A stretch of DNA of 64,000 bases. Source: Tolypothrix sp. NIES-4075 (GTDB lineage: Bacteria > Cyanobacteriota > Cyanobacteriia > Cyanobacteriales > Nostocaceae). Position numbers and translations under genes: made by a program. The notes below the pieces were generated by a model. It ran no database searches and had not been told where the DNA came from. It saw nothing but the letters and a program-made list of their open reading frames with translations. Each line of letters starts with the position of its first letter. Positions within the stretch are counted from its first letter, which is position 1. The DNA is taken from positions 717,792 to 781,791 of the forward strand of contig NZ_BDUC01000004.1 of assembly GCF_002218085.1 (NCBI RefSeq), read 5' to 3'. Positions 17,761 through 27,697 of the stretch are shown here, piece by piece.

Positions 17761-18675
17761 TTAATAGGTTTCTACGTGCCAGCGACCGGCTTTCTTGATT
17801 TGCTTTTGGTAATCAGTCCAGTTTACACCTTCCTTAGCAGCAGCAGCACTCAGCGCCGCATCGATACCTTCTTCCATACCCCGCAAACCGCAGATGTATG
17901 TATGAGTTTTTTCTTCTTTAATCAGCTTCCACAATTCATCCGCGTGTTCTGCCACCCGGTCTTGGATGTACATTCTCCCACCTTGGGGGTTTTTCTGTTC
18001 GCGGCTGATAGCGCAAGTTAAGCGGAAATTTTCTGGATACTTTTGTTCCATTTCTTCCAATTCTTCCTTGTATAGAAGGTTTGGAGTTGTGGGAACGCCA
18101 AATATTAACCAAGCGAATCCGTTAAACTGGTAATCTTGGTTAGCGGCTTTTTCTGCATCCTTAAACATCCGCCACAGATAAGCCCGCATTGGTGCGATAC
18201 CGGTTCCTGTCGCCATCATGATCACTTTGGCATCTGTGTCATCGGGTAATAACATTTCTTTACCCACAGGACCTGTGATTTTCACTTCGTCCCCTGGCTT
18301 GAGGAAACACAGATGAGTTGAACAAACACCGTAAACTGTTTCGTTAGTTTCTGGGTGCTTGTACTCCAACTGACGGACGCACAGCGATACTGTTTTATCA
18401 TCTACATCATCGCCATGACGAGTCGAGGCGATCGAATATAGTCTGAGTTTTTCGGGCTTACCGTTCTTATCTACTCCTGGTGGGATAATACCAATACTTT
18501 GACCTTCTAGATACTTTAAATTACTTTCAGAGAGGTCAAATTTGATGTGTTGAACAATACCAATCCCGTTTTCTTTAACTAACGGTTCATTAGAAATACA
18601 TTTCCCAACAAAAGGAGCATTGGGACGGTAAGTGTTCACGGGAACATCAGCGTGCTTGGCTTTCGCTTGAGTCAT
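17761..18675 (-). other. petH: Internal start producing the short FNR form (FNR-S)
   Basis: An in-frame ATG at 18675 begins MTQAKAKHADVPVN, which is, as I remember it, the N-terminus of the linker-less FNR purified from Anabaena. Starting here gives 304 aa without the phycobilisome domain. In other cyanobacteria the two forms come from alternative translation starts and transcripts and serve linear against respiratory/cyclic electron flow. Use of the start here is inferred from conservation; the site has only a weak upstream AAGGCAACACC. Confidence 0.65.
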
Positions 18676-19134
18676 GGTGTTGCCTTTTTTGTCCTTTTTG
18701 GGCTGTTCTTGCTCAGAGTTGAGTGATTTGCCGAAGCCTTTCACTTCACTGTTAGCTTTTACAGGTGTGGCTTGACCATTTCCTTTAATGTTAGCAGTCT
18801 CATCAGTAGTGGCGTTGTTAACTACTTCGTCTACACTTTCAGAAGTGGCGTTGTTAACTACTTCGTCTACACTTTCAGATGGAGATTTACCATTAAGTTC
18901 AATAGCACTTACTGGTTGGATACTAACAATTTTGCCGCCTAAGCGAGTGAGCCGTCGCATTTCTTGATTCATGCGGTTGTAAGGCACTCTGATGAAGACA
19001 CTGCCACTTTTACGAATTGGGTAGTTCGTTTGATCGGTTTCTTCACTCTGACGTAGACCCACCACTTCGTAGAGGAAGATGCGGCTACCTGATTCTTCAT
19101 TGGCAGTAGCCTCAAGGGCACCTAGATTGTACAT
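17761..19134 (-). CDS. petH: Ferredoxin-NADP(+) reductase with phycobilisome-linker domain
   Basis: About 457 aa; catalyses electron transfer from reduced ferredoxin to NADP(+) at the end of the photosynthetic chain. N-terminal residues about 15-75 form a CpcD-type linker (SGSRIFLYEVVGLRQ, SVFIRVPYNRMNQEMRRL) that docks the enzyme on the phycobilisome. A flexible linker follows, then the FAD domain (RLYSIAST) and NADP domain (GTGIAPMRAYLWRM; C-terminal DYQKQIKKAGRWHVETY). I prefer the ATG at 19134 (MYNLGALE, the family start) to the ATG at 19146. An internal Met gives the short isoform; see 17761-18675. Confidence 0.96.
   Translation of the reverse strand: MYNLGALEATANEESGSRIFLYEVVGLRQSEETDQTNYPIRKSGSVFIRVPYNRMNQEMRRLTRLGGKIVSIQPVSAIELNGKSPSESVDEVVNNATSESVDEVVNNATTDETANIKGNGQATPVKANSEVKGFGKSLNSEQEQPKKDKKGNTMTQAKAKHADVPVNTYRPNAPFVGKCISNEPLVKENGIGIVQHIKFDLSESNLKYLEGQSIGIIPPGVDKNGKPEKLRLYSIASTRHGDDVDDKTVSLCVRQLEYKHPETNETVYGVCSTHLCFLKPGDEVKITGPVGKEMLLPDDTDAKVIMMATGTGIAPMRAYLWRMFKDAEKAANQDYQFNGFAWLIFGVPTTPNLLYKEELEEMEQKYPENFRLTCAISREQKNPQGGRMYIQDRVAEHADELWKLIKEEKTHTYICGLRGMEEGIDAALSAAAAKEGVNWTDYQKQIKKAGRWHVETY
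18808..18879 (-). repeat. 36-bp tandem duplication in the petH linker
   Basis: Two exact copies of a 36-base unit encode SESVDEVVNNAT twice in the flexible linker between the phycobilisome domain and the FNR-S start. It keeps the reading frame and simply lengthens the linker. Confidence 0.9.
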
Positions 19135-20437
19135 TCGTTCTACCACTCCGATATTTACTTAACCGTTACTAAAAAAACCCTTCCCACCACAAGCCTGTCT
19201 TAGTTTACCGGATTTCGGTTTCACACGGGCGTTGTAATTGGGAAAAGTGGCATTATAAACAAATGCCTTGCTAGGTACACTCGCCAAAGACATGCAGGCA
19301 TGGAAAAAAGCACACCTGTTCACCTTCTAAGGTAAAGGATATGTCTTTTGGAGAATGTTAATAATGAGTCAATTTAATGTTTTCTTCTCAAACTTCTTCC
19401 CCCAAAAGAAAGATAACTTATACCTACTCTTTGGGTAAGCTGCCCCCATAAAGTTAGTTTATATCGGTGAATAGCAATCACGGAAGGTGTTCTTCTGATT
19501 AGTTTTATCTCTTTAACTTTGGCAGTCTCCTGCATTCAATCAAAATATGAGATAAATGCATTTATTCTGTCATGCCTATTTCCACGACTAGGACGCGGCT
19601 ACAAACATTCAGATTTAGGGAGACGTAATTTGATAGTGTCCGCGCTATGGCAGAAATTCAAAGGGCGGGGCTTGTACTCTTACATAATGTAGTTTCCCAC
19701 AATATGATGTTTTGTTGAGCTTTTTTCCCAAGAATTATCTACGGTTGCTACCGCACTCCTATATTTTCATCCTTTATATTGATAAAGATATCGGGATCGC
19801 TCCCTGGCTGCCAAGTTTGTTTAGACAACTACAATTAAGTTTCACCCTGATGTGAAACTTCTGTCAACCTCTATTAGTGTCAGGGTAGACAACTCACACT
19901 TTATACCAAAATTCCTACCTTATTCAAGTTGCTAGCTCTTACTTTGGATATATTCGTGGCTGAAAATATCTATTGCTTTAGAGCGATCGCTGAATCGTCA
20001 AACTCACCTGCTAAAAAAAATTTATCCAAACATTATCAAGGCTATAAAATTATACTTAACGAACTTAAACCATTAAGTCACAACCGACGATCCCCCCTTG
20101 CCACGCCAATAATGTGGGTTTGTCAAGGTGATTTCAAAATCTGCTCATCTATTATTGGCATGGTCGATTGAGTCAAAGATTCTTATTGACATCAAGTATT
20201 GTATAGAATAACCCCTTCTGTTAGAATCAAAATAATCACTAGGATTAAATACTTACCTGCGAAAAAGCAGAATTATACGACGGGTAACGAGTATTTTGCT
20301 GTATACCCGTTAGATGCTTCATGCAATCGCAGGATAGAAATAAAGCAGGAGAAAGCAACCATGTAAACTCCTAGCATAAAATCTGCTGTGTGAAAAAATT
20401 ATTGCATTGACACATCTTTAGCATTTAGAGGAAATTT
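19135..20437. other. Long divergent intergenic region petH / prk
   Basis: About 1.3 kb with no convincing gene; an 80-codon TTG frame at 19929-20171 has no protein-like character. It must hold the promoters of petH and prk. Visible structures: a hairpin with 9-base arms AAGTTTCAC/GTGAAACTT at 19837-19860, a loose inverted repeat around CCAATAAT at about 20100-20162, and nested stems at 20256-20333. I found no NtcA-type GTA-N8-TAC near petH. Confidence 0.45.
20256..20333 (+). promoter_or_regulatory. Nested stem structure upstream of prk
   Basis: Outer arms CCTGCGA (20256-20262) and TCGCAGG (20327-20333) enclose inner arms ACGGGTA (20280-20286) and TACCCGT (20304-20310), both perfect. It ends about 105 bases before the prk start, so it could be a structured leader or a small RNA. 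Only the base pairing is seen; function is unknown. Confidence 0.35.
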
Positions 20438-21445
20438 ATGACAAGTAAGCCGGAACGCGTGGTATTGATTGGAGTAGCTGGAGACTCCGGATGCGGTAAA
20501 TCGACATTTTTGCGTCGTTTAATAGATTTGTTTGGTGAAGAATTAATGACAGTTATCTGTTTGGATGACTATCATTGCTTGGATCGCAAACAGCGCAAAG
20601 AAACAGGGATAACAGCACTTGACCCTAGGGCAAACAATTTTGACCTGATGTATGAGCAAATAAAAGCGCTCAAAGAAGGTAAAGCAATTGATAAGCCGAT
20701 TTACAACCACGAAACCGGTTTGCTCGATCCCCCAGAAAGGATAGAGCCGAATCACATTCTAGTGATTGAAGGGTTGCATCCTTTATATGATGAGCGAGTG
20801 CGATCGCTAATTGACTTTAGCGTATATTTCGACATCAGCGATGAAGTTAAAATTGCCTGGAAAATCCAGCGTGACATGGCAGAACGCGGTCATCGCTACG
20901 AAGATGTTTTAGCGCAAATCAATTCCCGCAAACCTGACTTTGAGAAGTTTATCGAACCCCAAAGAGAATTTGCTGATATAGTTCTTCAGGTATTACCGAC
21001 CAACCTAATTAAAGAAGACAAAGAGCGCAAAGTACTGCGGGTACGTATGCTTCAACGCGAAGATAAGCAAGGCTTTGAGCCAACTTACCTATTCGATGAA
21101 GGATCAACCATCCAGTGGACTCCTTGCGGACGTAAGCTTACCTGTTCATACCCAGGTATGCAATTGTACTACGGTTCAGATGTTTACTACGGTCGTTACG
21201 TGTCCGTACTAGAAGTGGATGGTCAATTTGACAACTTAGAAGAAGTCATTTACATCGAAACTCACCTCAGCAAAACATCTACCAAATACGAGGGTGAAAT
21301 GACTCACTTGCTACTCCAGCACCGTGAGTATCCTGGTTCCAATAATGGTACTGGTTTATTCCAAGTGCTTACAGGTTTGAAAATGCGTGCCGCTTATGAG
21401 CGATTGACAGCCAAAGAAGCAAAGCTAGCAACAGCTCAAGTTTAA
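20438..21445 (+). CDS. prk: Phosphoribulokinase
   Basis: A 335-aa Calvin-cycle enzyme making ribulose 1,5-bisphosphate from ribulose 5-phosphate and ATP. Walker A GDSGCGKST contains Cys19, which pairs with Cys41 (VICLDDYHC) as the thioredoxin-regulated disulfide. The second pair, Cys230/Cys236 in PCGRKLTC, is the one linked with CP12/GAPDH complex formation. Other conserved parts are DPRANNFDLM and VIEGLHPLYDERV. It is preceded by a good Shine-Dalgarno (AGAGGAA) and followed by a factor-independent terminator, so it is monocistronic. Confidence 0.98.
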   Translation: MTSKPERVVLIGVAGDSGCGKSTFLRRLIDLFGEELMTVICLDDYHCLDRKQRKETGITALDPRANNFDLMYEQIKALKEGKAIDKPIYNHETGLLDPPERIEPNHILVIEGLHPLYDERVRSLIDFSVYFDISDEVKIAWKIQRDMAERGHRYEDVLAQINSRKPDFEKFIEPQREFADIVLQVLPTNLIKEDKERKVLRVRMLQREDKQGFEPTYLFDEGSTIQWTPCGRKLTCSYPGMQLYYGSDVYYGRYVSVLEVDGQFDNLEEVIYIETHLSKTSTKYEGEMTHLLLQHREYPGSNNGTGLFQVLTGLKMRAAYERLTAKEAKLATAQV

Positions 21446-21473
21446 AAGCAGCAGTCTTTGTGTCAAAGCTTTT

Positions 21474-21503
21474 GGGGGTGCATCAGTGCAGCCCCTATTT
21501 TTT
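21474..21503 (+). terminator. Factor-independent terminator of prk
   Basis: The stem GGGGTGCA / TGCAGCCCC (one bulge) with loop TCAG is followed by TATTTTTTTG, 28 bases after the prk stop codon. Confidence 0.85.
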
Positions 21504-21711
21504 TGCCTAAAAATCAGTATTTTAACTTGAATACAAGTAGCGTAATTTTTATTTATATTAAAGAGATTACCAGAGATTTAGTGTTTTCATGAAGATAAAA
21601 GAAACACTAAGAGTTAATTGTAAAAATCTTGTTATGATTTCATAAATAATTAGTAGCTGAACTAAATGCTTGCACTTAGTTCGCTATTCACAATCACAGG
21701 AGGAATTGCCT

Positions 21712-22986
21712 TTGTCTCGTCGCTATTTATTTACCTCCGAGTCTGTTACCGAAGGTCATCCAGATAAAATCTGCGATCAGATTTCTGATACGATTTTGGA
21801 TGCTCTACTTGCACAAGACCCCAGTAGCCGTGTTGCTGCTGAAGTTGTGGTTAACACTGGCTTGGTGTTAATCACTGGTGAAATAACGACCAAAGCGAAT
21901 GTCAATTTCGTCAATCTCGCCAGAAAGAAGATTGCCGAAATTGGCTATACCCATGCTGATAACGGCTTTTGCGCCAACAGCGCCAGCGTCTTGGTAGCAT
22001 TGGACGAACAATCGCCTGACATTGCCCAAGGTGTCAATACTGCCCAAGAAACCCGCCAAGAGAATAGTGATGAACTATTCGATAAAACTGGTGCTGGCGA
22101 CCAAGGTATCATGTTCGGCTTCGCTTGCAACGAAACACCAGAACTGATGCCGTTGCCTATTAGTTTGGCACACCGCATTGCTCGCCGATTGGCAGCAGTC
22201 CGCAAAACAGGCGATTTACCTTACCTGCGTCCTGATGGCAAAACTCAAGTCACCATCGTCTACGAAGACGGACGCCCGGTAGGTATTGACACTATTTTGA
22301 TTTCCACCCAACATACAGCCACTATTGGGGAAATCACCGATGAAGCTGCGGTACAAGCCAAAATTAAACAAGACCTTTGGACAGCAGTAGTCGAACCTGT
22401 TTTTGGCGACATCAACATTAAGCCGGATGAGGAAACACGCTTTTTAGTCAACCCTACCGGTAAATTTGTTGTTGGTGGTCCTCAGGGTGACTCCGGCTTG
22501 ACTGGACGCAAAATCATCGTTGATACCTACGGTGGTTACTCGCGTCATGGTGGTGGTGCTTTCTCTGGCAAAGACCCCACGAAAGTAGACCGCAGTGCTG
22601 CTTATGCTTGTCGCTATGCGGCGAAAAATATTGTCGCCGCAGAATTGGCAGAAAAATGTGAAGTCCAGTTAAGTTATGCCATTGGCGTAGCGCGACCGGT
22701 CAGCATTTTTGTGGATACCTTTGGTACAGGCAAAGTAGATGACGAAATTTTGCTGGAATTAGTCAAACAGCACTTTGAACTGCGTCCTTTGGGGATTATC
22801 CATAGCTTCAACTTACGCAACCAACCAAGTGAAAGAGGCGGACGTTTTTATCAGGACATCGCGGCTTACGGTCATTTGGGACGGACTGATTTAGATTTGC
22901 CTTGGGAACGTACTGACAAGGCAGAATTGTTGAAGCAAGCCGCAAATAGTTCACTTTCGGCAGCGATGTCGAAGGCACTCACCTAG
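21712..22986 (+). CDS. metK: S-adenosylmethionine synthetase
   Basis: Makes S-adenosylmethionine from methionine and ATP. I place the start at a TTG (21712), giving 424 aa beginning LSRRYLFTSESVTEGHPDKICDQ with L read as Met. It follows a perfect AGGAGG at 21698-21703 with 8-base spacing and matches the family N-terminus. An earlier TTG at 21670 would add 14 residues and put the Shine-Dalgarno inside the gene. Signature motifs: GHPDKICDQISD, GAGDQGIMFGFA, GGAFSGKDPTKVDRSAAY. It has its own terminator hairpins downstream. Confidence 0.97.
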   Translation: MSRRYLFTSESVTEGHPDKICDQISDTILDALLAQDPSSRVAAEVVVNTGLVLITGEITTKANVNFVNLARKKIAEIGYTHADNGFCANSASVLVALDEQSPDIAQGVNTAQETRQENSDELFDKTGAGDQGIMFGFACNETPELMPLPISLAHRIARRLAAVRKTGDLPYLRPDGKTQVTIVYEDGRPVGIDTILISTQHTATIGEITDEAAVQAKIKQDLWTAVVEPVFGDINIKPDEETRFLVNPTGKFVVGGPQGDSGLTGRKIIVDTYGGYSRHGGGAFSGKDPTKVDRSAAYACRYAAKNIVAAELAEKCEVQLSYAIGVARPVSIFVDTFGTGKVDDEILLELVKQHFELRPLGIIHSFNLRNQPSERGGRFYQDIAAYGHLGRTDLDLPWERTDKAELLKQAANSSLSAAMSKALT

Positions 22987-22995
22987 AGAGTGAGA

Positions 22996-23070
22996 AATAA
23001 GCGCTATCCACGCTTATTACGAAGTAAGTGCTATTGAGGGTATGGGCAACTATATAAGTTGCTTATGCCC
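22996..23070 (+). terminator. Two hairpins after metK
   Basis: AATAAGCG/CGCTTATT (22996-23018) is followed by a longer GC-containing stem at 23038-23070 (GGGTATGGGCAAC pairing with GTTGCTTATGCCC, with G-U pairs) and TTATTATTATT. The second is the better terminator. Confidence 0.65.
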
Positions 23071-23264
23071 TTATTATTATTGACTTGATGCGCGGCTTTA
23101 TGTTTTTTCGTTAATCAGATTAATCGGTGATGAACAAATGCTGAACGCAGTTTAGTGCTTGATGAGCGCTAGCGTAGAACTGGCGTTAGGCTATATTAGG
23201 CTAGAGATGCAGCATACTGTCGTATATCTTGCTGCAATCATCTATTAATTTATAAACTAAAACA

Positions 23265-24938
23265 GTGTCAGCCGAAGAGCCATCGATGGATGAACTCCCT
23301 ACTATAGAATTTCCCTCAAGAGGGAAACTTAAAGCAAGCTCATGGCGCATCCATCAAAAAATTGGCTATGGGTACTTTCTGGCAATTGGGATTGGCTTTT
23401 TCGGTTCGCTTACCGGATTGGTAATCGCTAATTACTATCGGGGACAAGGAATTATCCAATTAAATCAGGCTCACCACCAAGGACAACTACTGTCTGATTA
23501 TCAAGATGCGGTAGTAGGAGCGCAATTATATAGCTCAAATTTGGTTGCTGTGGTGGGAGAAAAAGAACGATTAGATGCCACAAACAATAAATTTCTTGAA
23601 AGTGTTGGCAAAGCAAAGAAATTAAAGCCAGAAATTCTCAATTTTATAGAAAGCAAACCGAAGAAATTAGCTTCACGTCAGGAAAGTTTGCAGGCTTTAT
23701 TCGAGGAATACGCAACTAGCTTAGATGCATATGTTGAGGAAATAAAGCCAATTTTGGAGCAAATTGACAAGCCGCAAGTGCAACCAAAGGAACTTTCTAC
23801 AGCCCAAGAAAAATTGCTAGAAGTTATGCGTGGTGAAAAAGCCGCACGGCTAGATCAGCTTTCTCAAAGATTGGCTAACATTTTGCAAAGTGCCCAAGAG
23901 AAAGAGGATAAAAGCACAGAAGATGTAGAAGAGGCGAAAAAAGTTGAGAGATTTATCGTAATCCTCAGCATGTTAGTGTCAGTGGCGATCGCCGCTATTA
24001 TCGCATGGCGAACTTCCAGAGCGATCGCTGAACCTGTAATCGTTGTCACTCAAGTTGCCGAACAGGTGGCAAGAAAATCTAATTTCGATTTGCGAGCTCC
24101 CATCACTACTGAAGATGAAATTGGCTTGTTAGCTAAATCTCTCAATCATCTGATTGAGCGCGTATCTGTGCGTACTAAACAACTAGAACAAGCTAAAGAA
24201 CTCGCAGAAGCTGCTAGCAAGGCAAAAAGCCAATTTTTGGCAAATGTCAGTCACGAGTTACGCACACCATTAAATGCTGTTATCGGCTTAAGCCAACTTT
24301 TGCAAGATGATGCGGTTGATTTAGGTGTAACCGGCGACTTTATCACAGATTTGGAAACAATCAACTCCGCAGGTAGACATTTACTCGAACTAATTAACGA
24401 CATCCTCGATTTGTCGAAAATAGAAGCCGGGAAAATGACTCTTTATCCAGAGACGTTTGAAATCGCAACGCTGATTAATAACGTTGTGTCAACAGTCAAG
24501 CCGGCGGTGGAAAAAAATGGCAATAGTTTTGAACTCGATTACGATCGCGAACTTGGCACGATGTACGCCGATCAAACTAGGCTACGGCAAGTGCTGTTAA
24601 ACTTGTTGAGTAATGCCGCTAAGTTTACCACCAACGGCAAGGTGACGCTGGCTATTAAAAGAGATAAGGAACATTTATTACCATACGCACCTTTGGGCAT
24701 GATTACTTTCACCGTTGCCGATACAGGCATCGGCATGACTGAAAATCAACAGGGGCAATTATTTCAACCTTTTACTCAAGGCGATACTTCAACGACAAAA
24801 AAGTATGGCGGTACTGGATTGGGATTGGCAATTAGTCGCCATTTTTGCTTAATGATGGGTGGTGAAATTACTGTGAAAAGTGAGCCGGGACTTGGTACTG
24901 TTTTTACTGTGCGTCTGCCACTTACTGAAAAAGAATAG
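23265..24938 (+). CDS. Membrane sensor histidine kinase (CHASE3-like/HAMP/HisKA/HATPase)
   Basis: A 557-aa kinase from a GTG (ATG at 23286 is an alternative). It has one TM helix near residue 40 (YFLAIGIGFFGSLTGLVIANYY), a helical periplasmic sensing region of about 180 residues, a second TM near 225-245 (FIVILSMLVSVAIAAIIAW), a HAMP region, then HisKA with phospho-acceptor His330 (NVSHELRTPLNAVIGLSQ) and an HATPase domain (LLNLLSNAAKFT, DTGIGM, GTGLGLAISR). No receiver domain is present and no regulator gene is adjacent, so it is an orphan kinase. The signal is unknown. Confidence 0.92.
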   Translation: MSAEEPSMDELPTIEFPSRGKLKASSWRIHQKIGYGYFLAIGIGFFGSLTGLVIANYYRGQGIIQLNQAHHQGQLLSDYQDAVVGAQLYSSNLVAVVGEKERLDATNNKFLESVGKAKKLKPEILNFIESKPKKLASRQESLQALFEEYATSLDAYVEEIKPILEQIDKPQVQPKELSTAQEKLLEVMRGEKAARLDQLSQRLANILQSAQEKEDKSTEDVEEAKKVERFIVILSMLVSVAIAAIIAWRTSRAIAEPVIVVTQVAEQVARKSNFDLRAPITTEDEIGLLAKSLNHLIERVSVRTKQLEQAKELAEAASKAKSQFLANVSHELRTPLNAVIGLSQLLQDDAVDLGVTGDFITDLETINSAGRHLLELINDILDLSKIEAGKMTLYPETFEIATLINNVVSTVKPAVEKNGNSFELDYDRELGTMYADQTRLRQVLLNLLSNAAKFTTNGKVTLAIKRDKEHLLPYAPLGMITFTVADTGIGMTENQQGQLFQPFTQGDTSTTKKYGGTGLGLAISRHFCLMMGGEITVKSEPGLGTVFTVRLPLTEKE

Positions 24939-25181
24939 GGGGAAAGAGATAATAGAAAGGTTTTTCGCACTTATGAGGAAAATAAGAGCGCGATCGCTCT
25001 CAACTTTATTTACAACAGTTTGACAAATCCTGCTTGTTGAAAATGGCGATCGCCTTTCCATCGAAAGCGGCAGGCGCAAAAAGCTGAGGAAAGACGCTGC
25101 TAAAATACCAAATGTATAGCAGCGATTCTCATGTAGGAGATGCTGCGGCTTGTATCCTAGTCATACGCACTCCTCACACCC

Positions 25182-27506
25182 ATGACAACAACAATTGATT
25201 TTCTCAGTCACCTTAACCCATCCCAACGTCAAGCCGTAGAACACTTTTGCGGTCCGCTGCTAGTTGTTGCTGGTGCCGGTTCGGGTAAAACACGAGCGCT
25301 GACTTATCGCATTGCTAATCTGATTCTCAAACACCGTGTCGATCCAGAAAATATCCTAGCGGTTACTTTCACTAACAAAGCTGCACGGGAAATGAAAGAG
25401 CGGATTCAGAAGCTTTTTGCCGAACAGTTAGCGATGTCAGAATACGGTGAGCGTTTTGATTTGTTAACAGAATACCAACAAATTGAACTAAAGTCAAAAG
25501 TTTATCGCATCTACATCAAAGACTTGTGGTGTGGAACTTTCCACAGTTTATTTTCTCGCATTCTCCGGTTTGATATCGAAAAATATCAAGATGAAAAAGG
25601 ACGGCGTTGGAATCGCAATTTCTCGATTTTTGATGACTCTGACTCTCAAAGTATTGTAAAAGAAATCGTCACCAAGCAGTTAAATTTAGATGAGAAGAAA
25701 TTTGAACCGCGTTCGGTGCGATACGCTATTAGTAATGCGAAAAATCAAGGTTTATCGCCTCAAGAATTTGAAAGAGAGAACCCTAAATATTGGGGCAGAG
25801 TCGTTGCTGAAGTTTATAGTTGCTATCAAGATAAATTAGCCCAAAATAACGCTCTTGATTTTGATGATTTAATTTTAATTCCTGTCAAACTGTTTCAGCA
25901 AAACGAACAAGTATTAGGTTATTGGCATCGCAAATTCCGCCATATCCTTGTAGATGAATATCAAGATACTAACCGCACTCAGTACGACCTGATTCGCTTG
26001 TTGGTAACGAACGGCGAAAATAGCAAAAATAATTGGGATTGGGGCGATCGCTCGGTTTTTGTGGTCGGTGATGCAGATCAATCAATCTATTCTTTTAGAA
26101 TGGCTGATTTTACCATATTACTTGAGTTTCAGCAAGACTTTGGTGATAGTTTGCCCGATGAAGATACCCGCACAATGGTAAAATTAGAAGAAAATTATCG
26201 TTCGTGCGAAAATATTCTGGAAGCTGCGAACCAACTAATAGAAAATAACACCCAACGAATTGATAAAATTCTCAAACCGACACGGGGAGCAGGTGAACAA
26301 ATTTATTGTCACAAAGCAGATGATGAAATCGCTGAAGCCGCATTTGTAATTAATCAAATTCGCACTTTAGAAAGGCAAAATCCCGAAGTTAATTGGGGTA
26401 ACTTTGCTATACTTTATCGCACTAACGCTCAATCTCGTCCTTTTGAAGAAGCTTTAGTGCGAGCGGGAATACCTTATACAATTGTTGGAGGATTGAAATT
26501 TTACGATCGCAAAGAAATTAAAGATGTATTAAGTTATTTAAAGGCGATCGCAAACCCATCGGATACTCTAAGTTTGTTACGAGTTATTAACACTCCTCGA
26601 CGCGGTATTGGTAAAGCTACCATCGACGCTTTGGTTAACGCAGCTCAACAATTAGGCACGACATTGTGGGAAATACTTATTGATGAGACATCAGTTAATA
26701 CATTAGCTGGACGTTCTGCAAAAGCTGTAAATAACTTTGCTCAAATGATTCGCAAATTGCAAGAACAAATCAGCACAGTTCCTGTTTCCGAGATTGTAGA
26801 AAAATTGCTAGAAGCTTCTGGTTACGTTCAAGATTTGCAAAATCAAGGTACAGAAGAAGCTGACAACCGCTTGCTAAACGTTAAAGAACTTTATAACGCA
26901 GTGCTGCAATTTGAAGAAGAAAACGAAGATGTTTCTTTAGGTGCTTTTTTGGAAAGTACTTCTTTGAGTTCGGATTTGGATAACTTAAAAGAAGGACAAA
27001 AAGCCGTTTCTTTGATGACTTTACATTCTTCTAAAGGATTAGAGTTTCCCGTTGTGTTTTTGGTGGGATTGGAACAGGGATTATTTCCTAACTATCGTTC
27101 TTTAGATAATCCCACAGCTTTAGAAGAAGAACGTCGCTTGTGTTATGTGGGTATTACTCGTGCCCAAGAGCGGTTATATTTATCACATGCTCGCGAACGT
27201 CGTTTGTATGGAAATAGAGAACCAGCAGTGCGATCGCAGTTTCTCAACGAATTACCAGAAGAATTACTCACCAGCGCTCATCAGATCAAGCAAAGTTTCA
27301 CCAAAACTGCTTCTGTGTCACCTGGAAAACAACAAAATATACAAAATTGGCAAGTAGGCGATCGCGTCTTACATAAAAGTTTTGGCATTGGTGAAATCAC
27401 TCATGTATTTGGTTCAGGTAATAAAATATCTGTAGCAATTAAATTCACCAGTCTCGGTCAAAAAATAATTGACCCCAGAGTAGCGCAATTACAACGAGTC
27501 GAGTAG
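25182..27506 (+). CDS. pcrA: UvrD/PcrA-family DNA helicase
   Basis: A 774-aa superfamily 1A 3'-5' DNA helicase acting in repair and replication-fork upkeep. Motifs in order: Walker A AGAGSGKTRALTYR, Ia TFTNKAA, II DEYQDTN, III GDADQSIYSFR, IV LEENYRS, V TLHSSKGLEFPVVF, VI YVGITRAQERLYL. The C-terminal part has the GDRVLHKSFGIGEI Tudor-like segment typical of PcrA and UvrD. The ATG at 25182 follows a promoter-sized gap after the kinase. It is full length. Confidence 0.95.
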   Translation: MTTTIDFLSHLNPSQRQAVEHFCGPLLVVAGAGSGKTRALTYRIANLILKHRVDPENILAVTFTNKAAREMKERIQKLFAEQLAMSEYGERFDLLTEYQQIELKSKVYRIYIKDLWCGTFHSLFSRILRFDIEKYQDEKGRRWNRNFSIFDDSDSQSIVKEIVTKQLNLDEKKFEPRSVRYAISNAKNQGLSPQEFERENPKYWGRVVAEVYSCYQDKLAQNNALDFDDLILIPVKLFQQNEQVLGYWHRKFRHILVDEYQDTNRTQYDLIRLLVTNGENSKNNWDWGDRSVFVVGDADQSIYSFRMADFTILLEFQQDFGDSLPDEDTRTMVKLEENYRSCENILEAANQLIENNTQRIDKILKPTRGAGEQIYCHKADDEIAEAAFVINQIRTLERQNPEVNWGNFAILYRTNAQSRPFEEALVRAGIPYTIVGGLKFYDRKEIKDVLSYLKAIANPSDTLSLLRVINTPRRGIGKATIDALVNAAQQLGTTLWEILIDETSVNTLAGRSAKAVNNFAQMIRKLQEQISTVPVSEIVEKLLEASGYVQDLQNQGTEEADNRLLNVKELYNAVLQFEEENEDVSLGAFLESTSLSSDLDNLKEGQKAVSLMTLHSSKGLEFPVVFLVGLEQGLFPNYRSLDNPTALEEERRLCYVGITRAQERLYLSHARERRLYGNREPAVRSQFLNELPEELLTSAHQIKQSFTKTASVSPGKQQNIQNWQVGDRVLHKSFGIGEITHVFGSGNKISVAIKFTSLGQKIIDPRVAQLQRVE

Positions 27507-27697
27507 ATAGTTTTGATTTTTCGGGGCAAATTCCTGCGCGTGAAAGTTGCCCCGTATTTTTTAGCTGACAAATTTCCGCATAGCAAATATGGGTGATATC
27601 CAACTTAATGATATGCAACGCCTGCTGCATAGTTTGCAAGTGTTATTCCAACCAGCTTTATCAGTTAAAGTGTAAATCTTACCTGTTTTCTGAAAAT

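Noticed and set aside
19929..20171. 80-codon frame upstream of prk
   Set aside because: TTG start, no Shine-Dalgarno, composition not protein-like, overlaps an inverted repeat.
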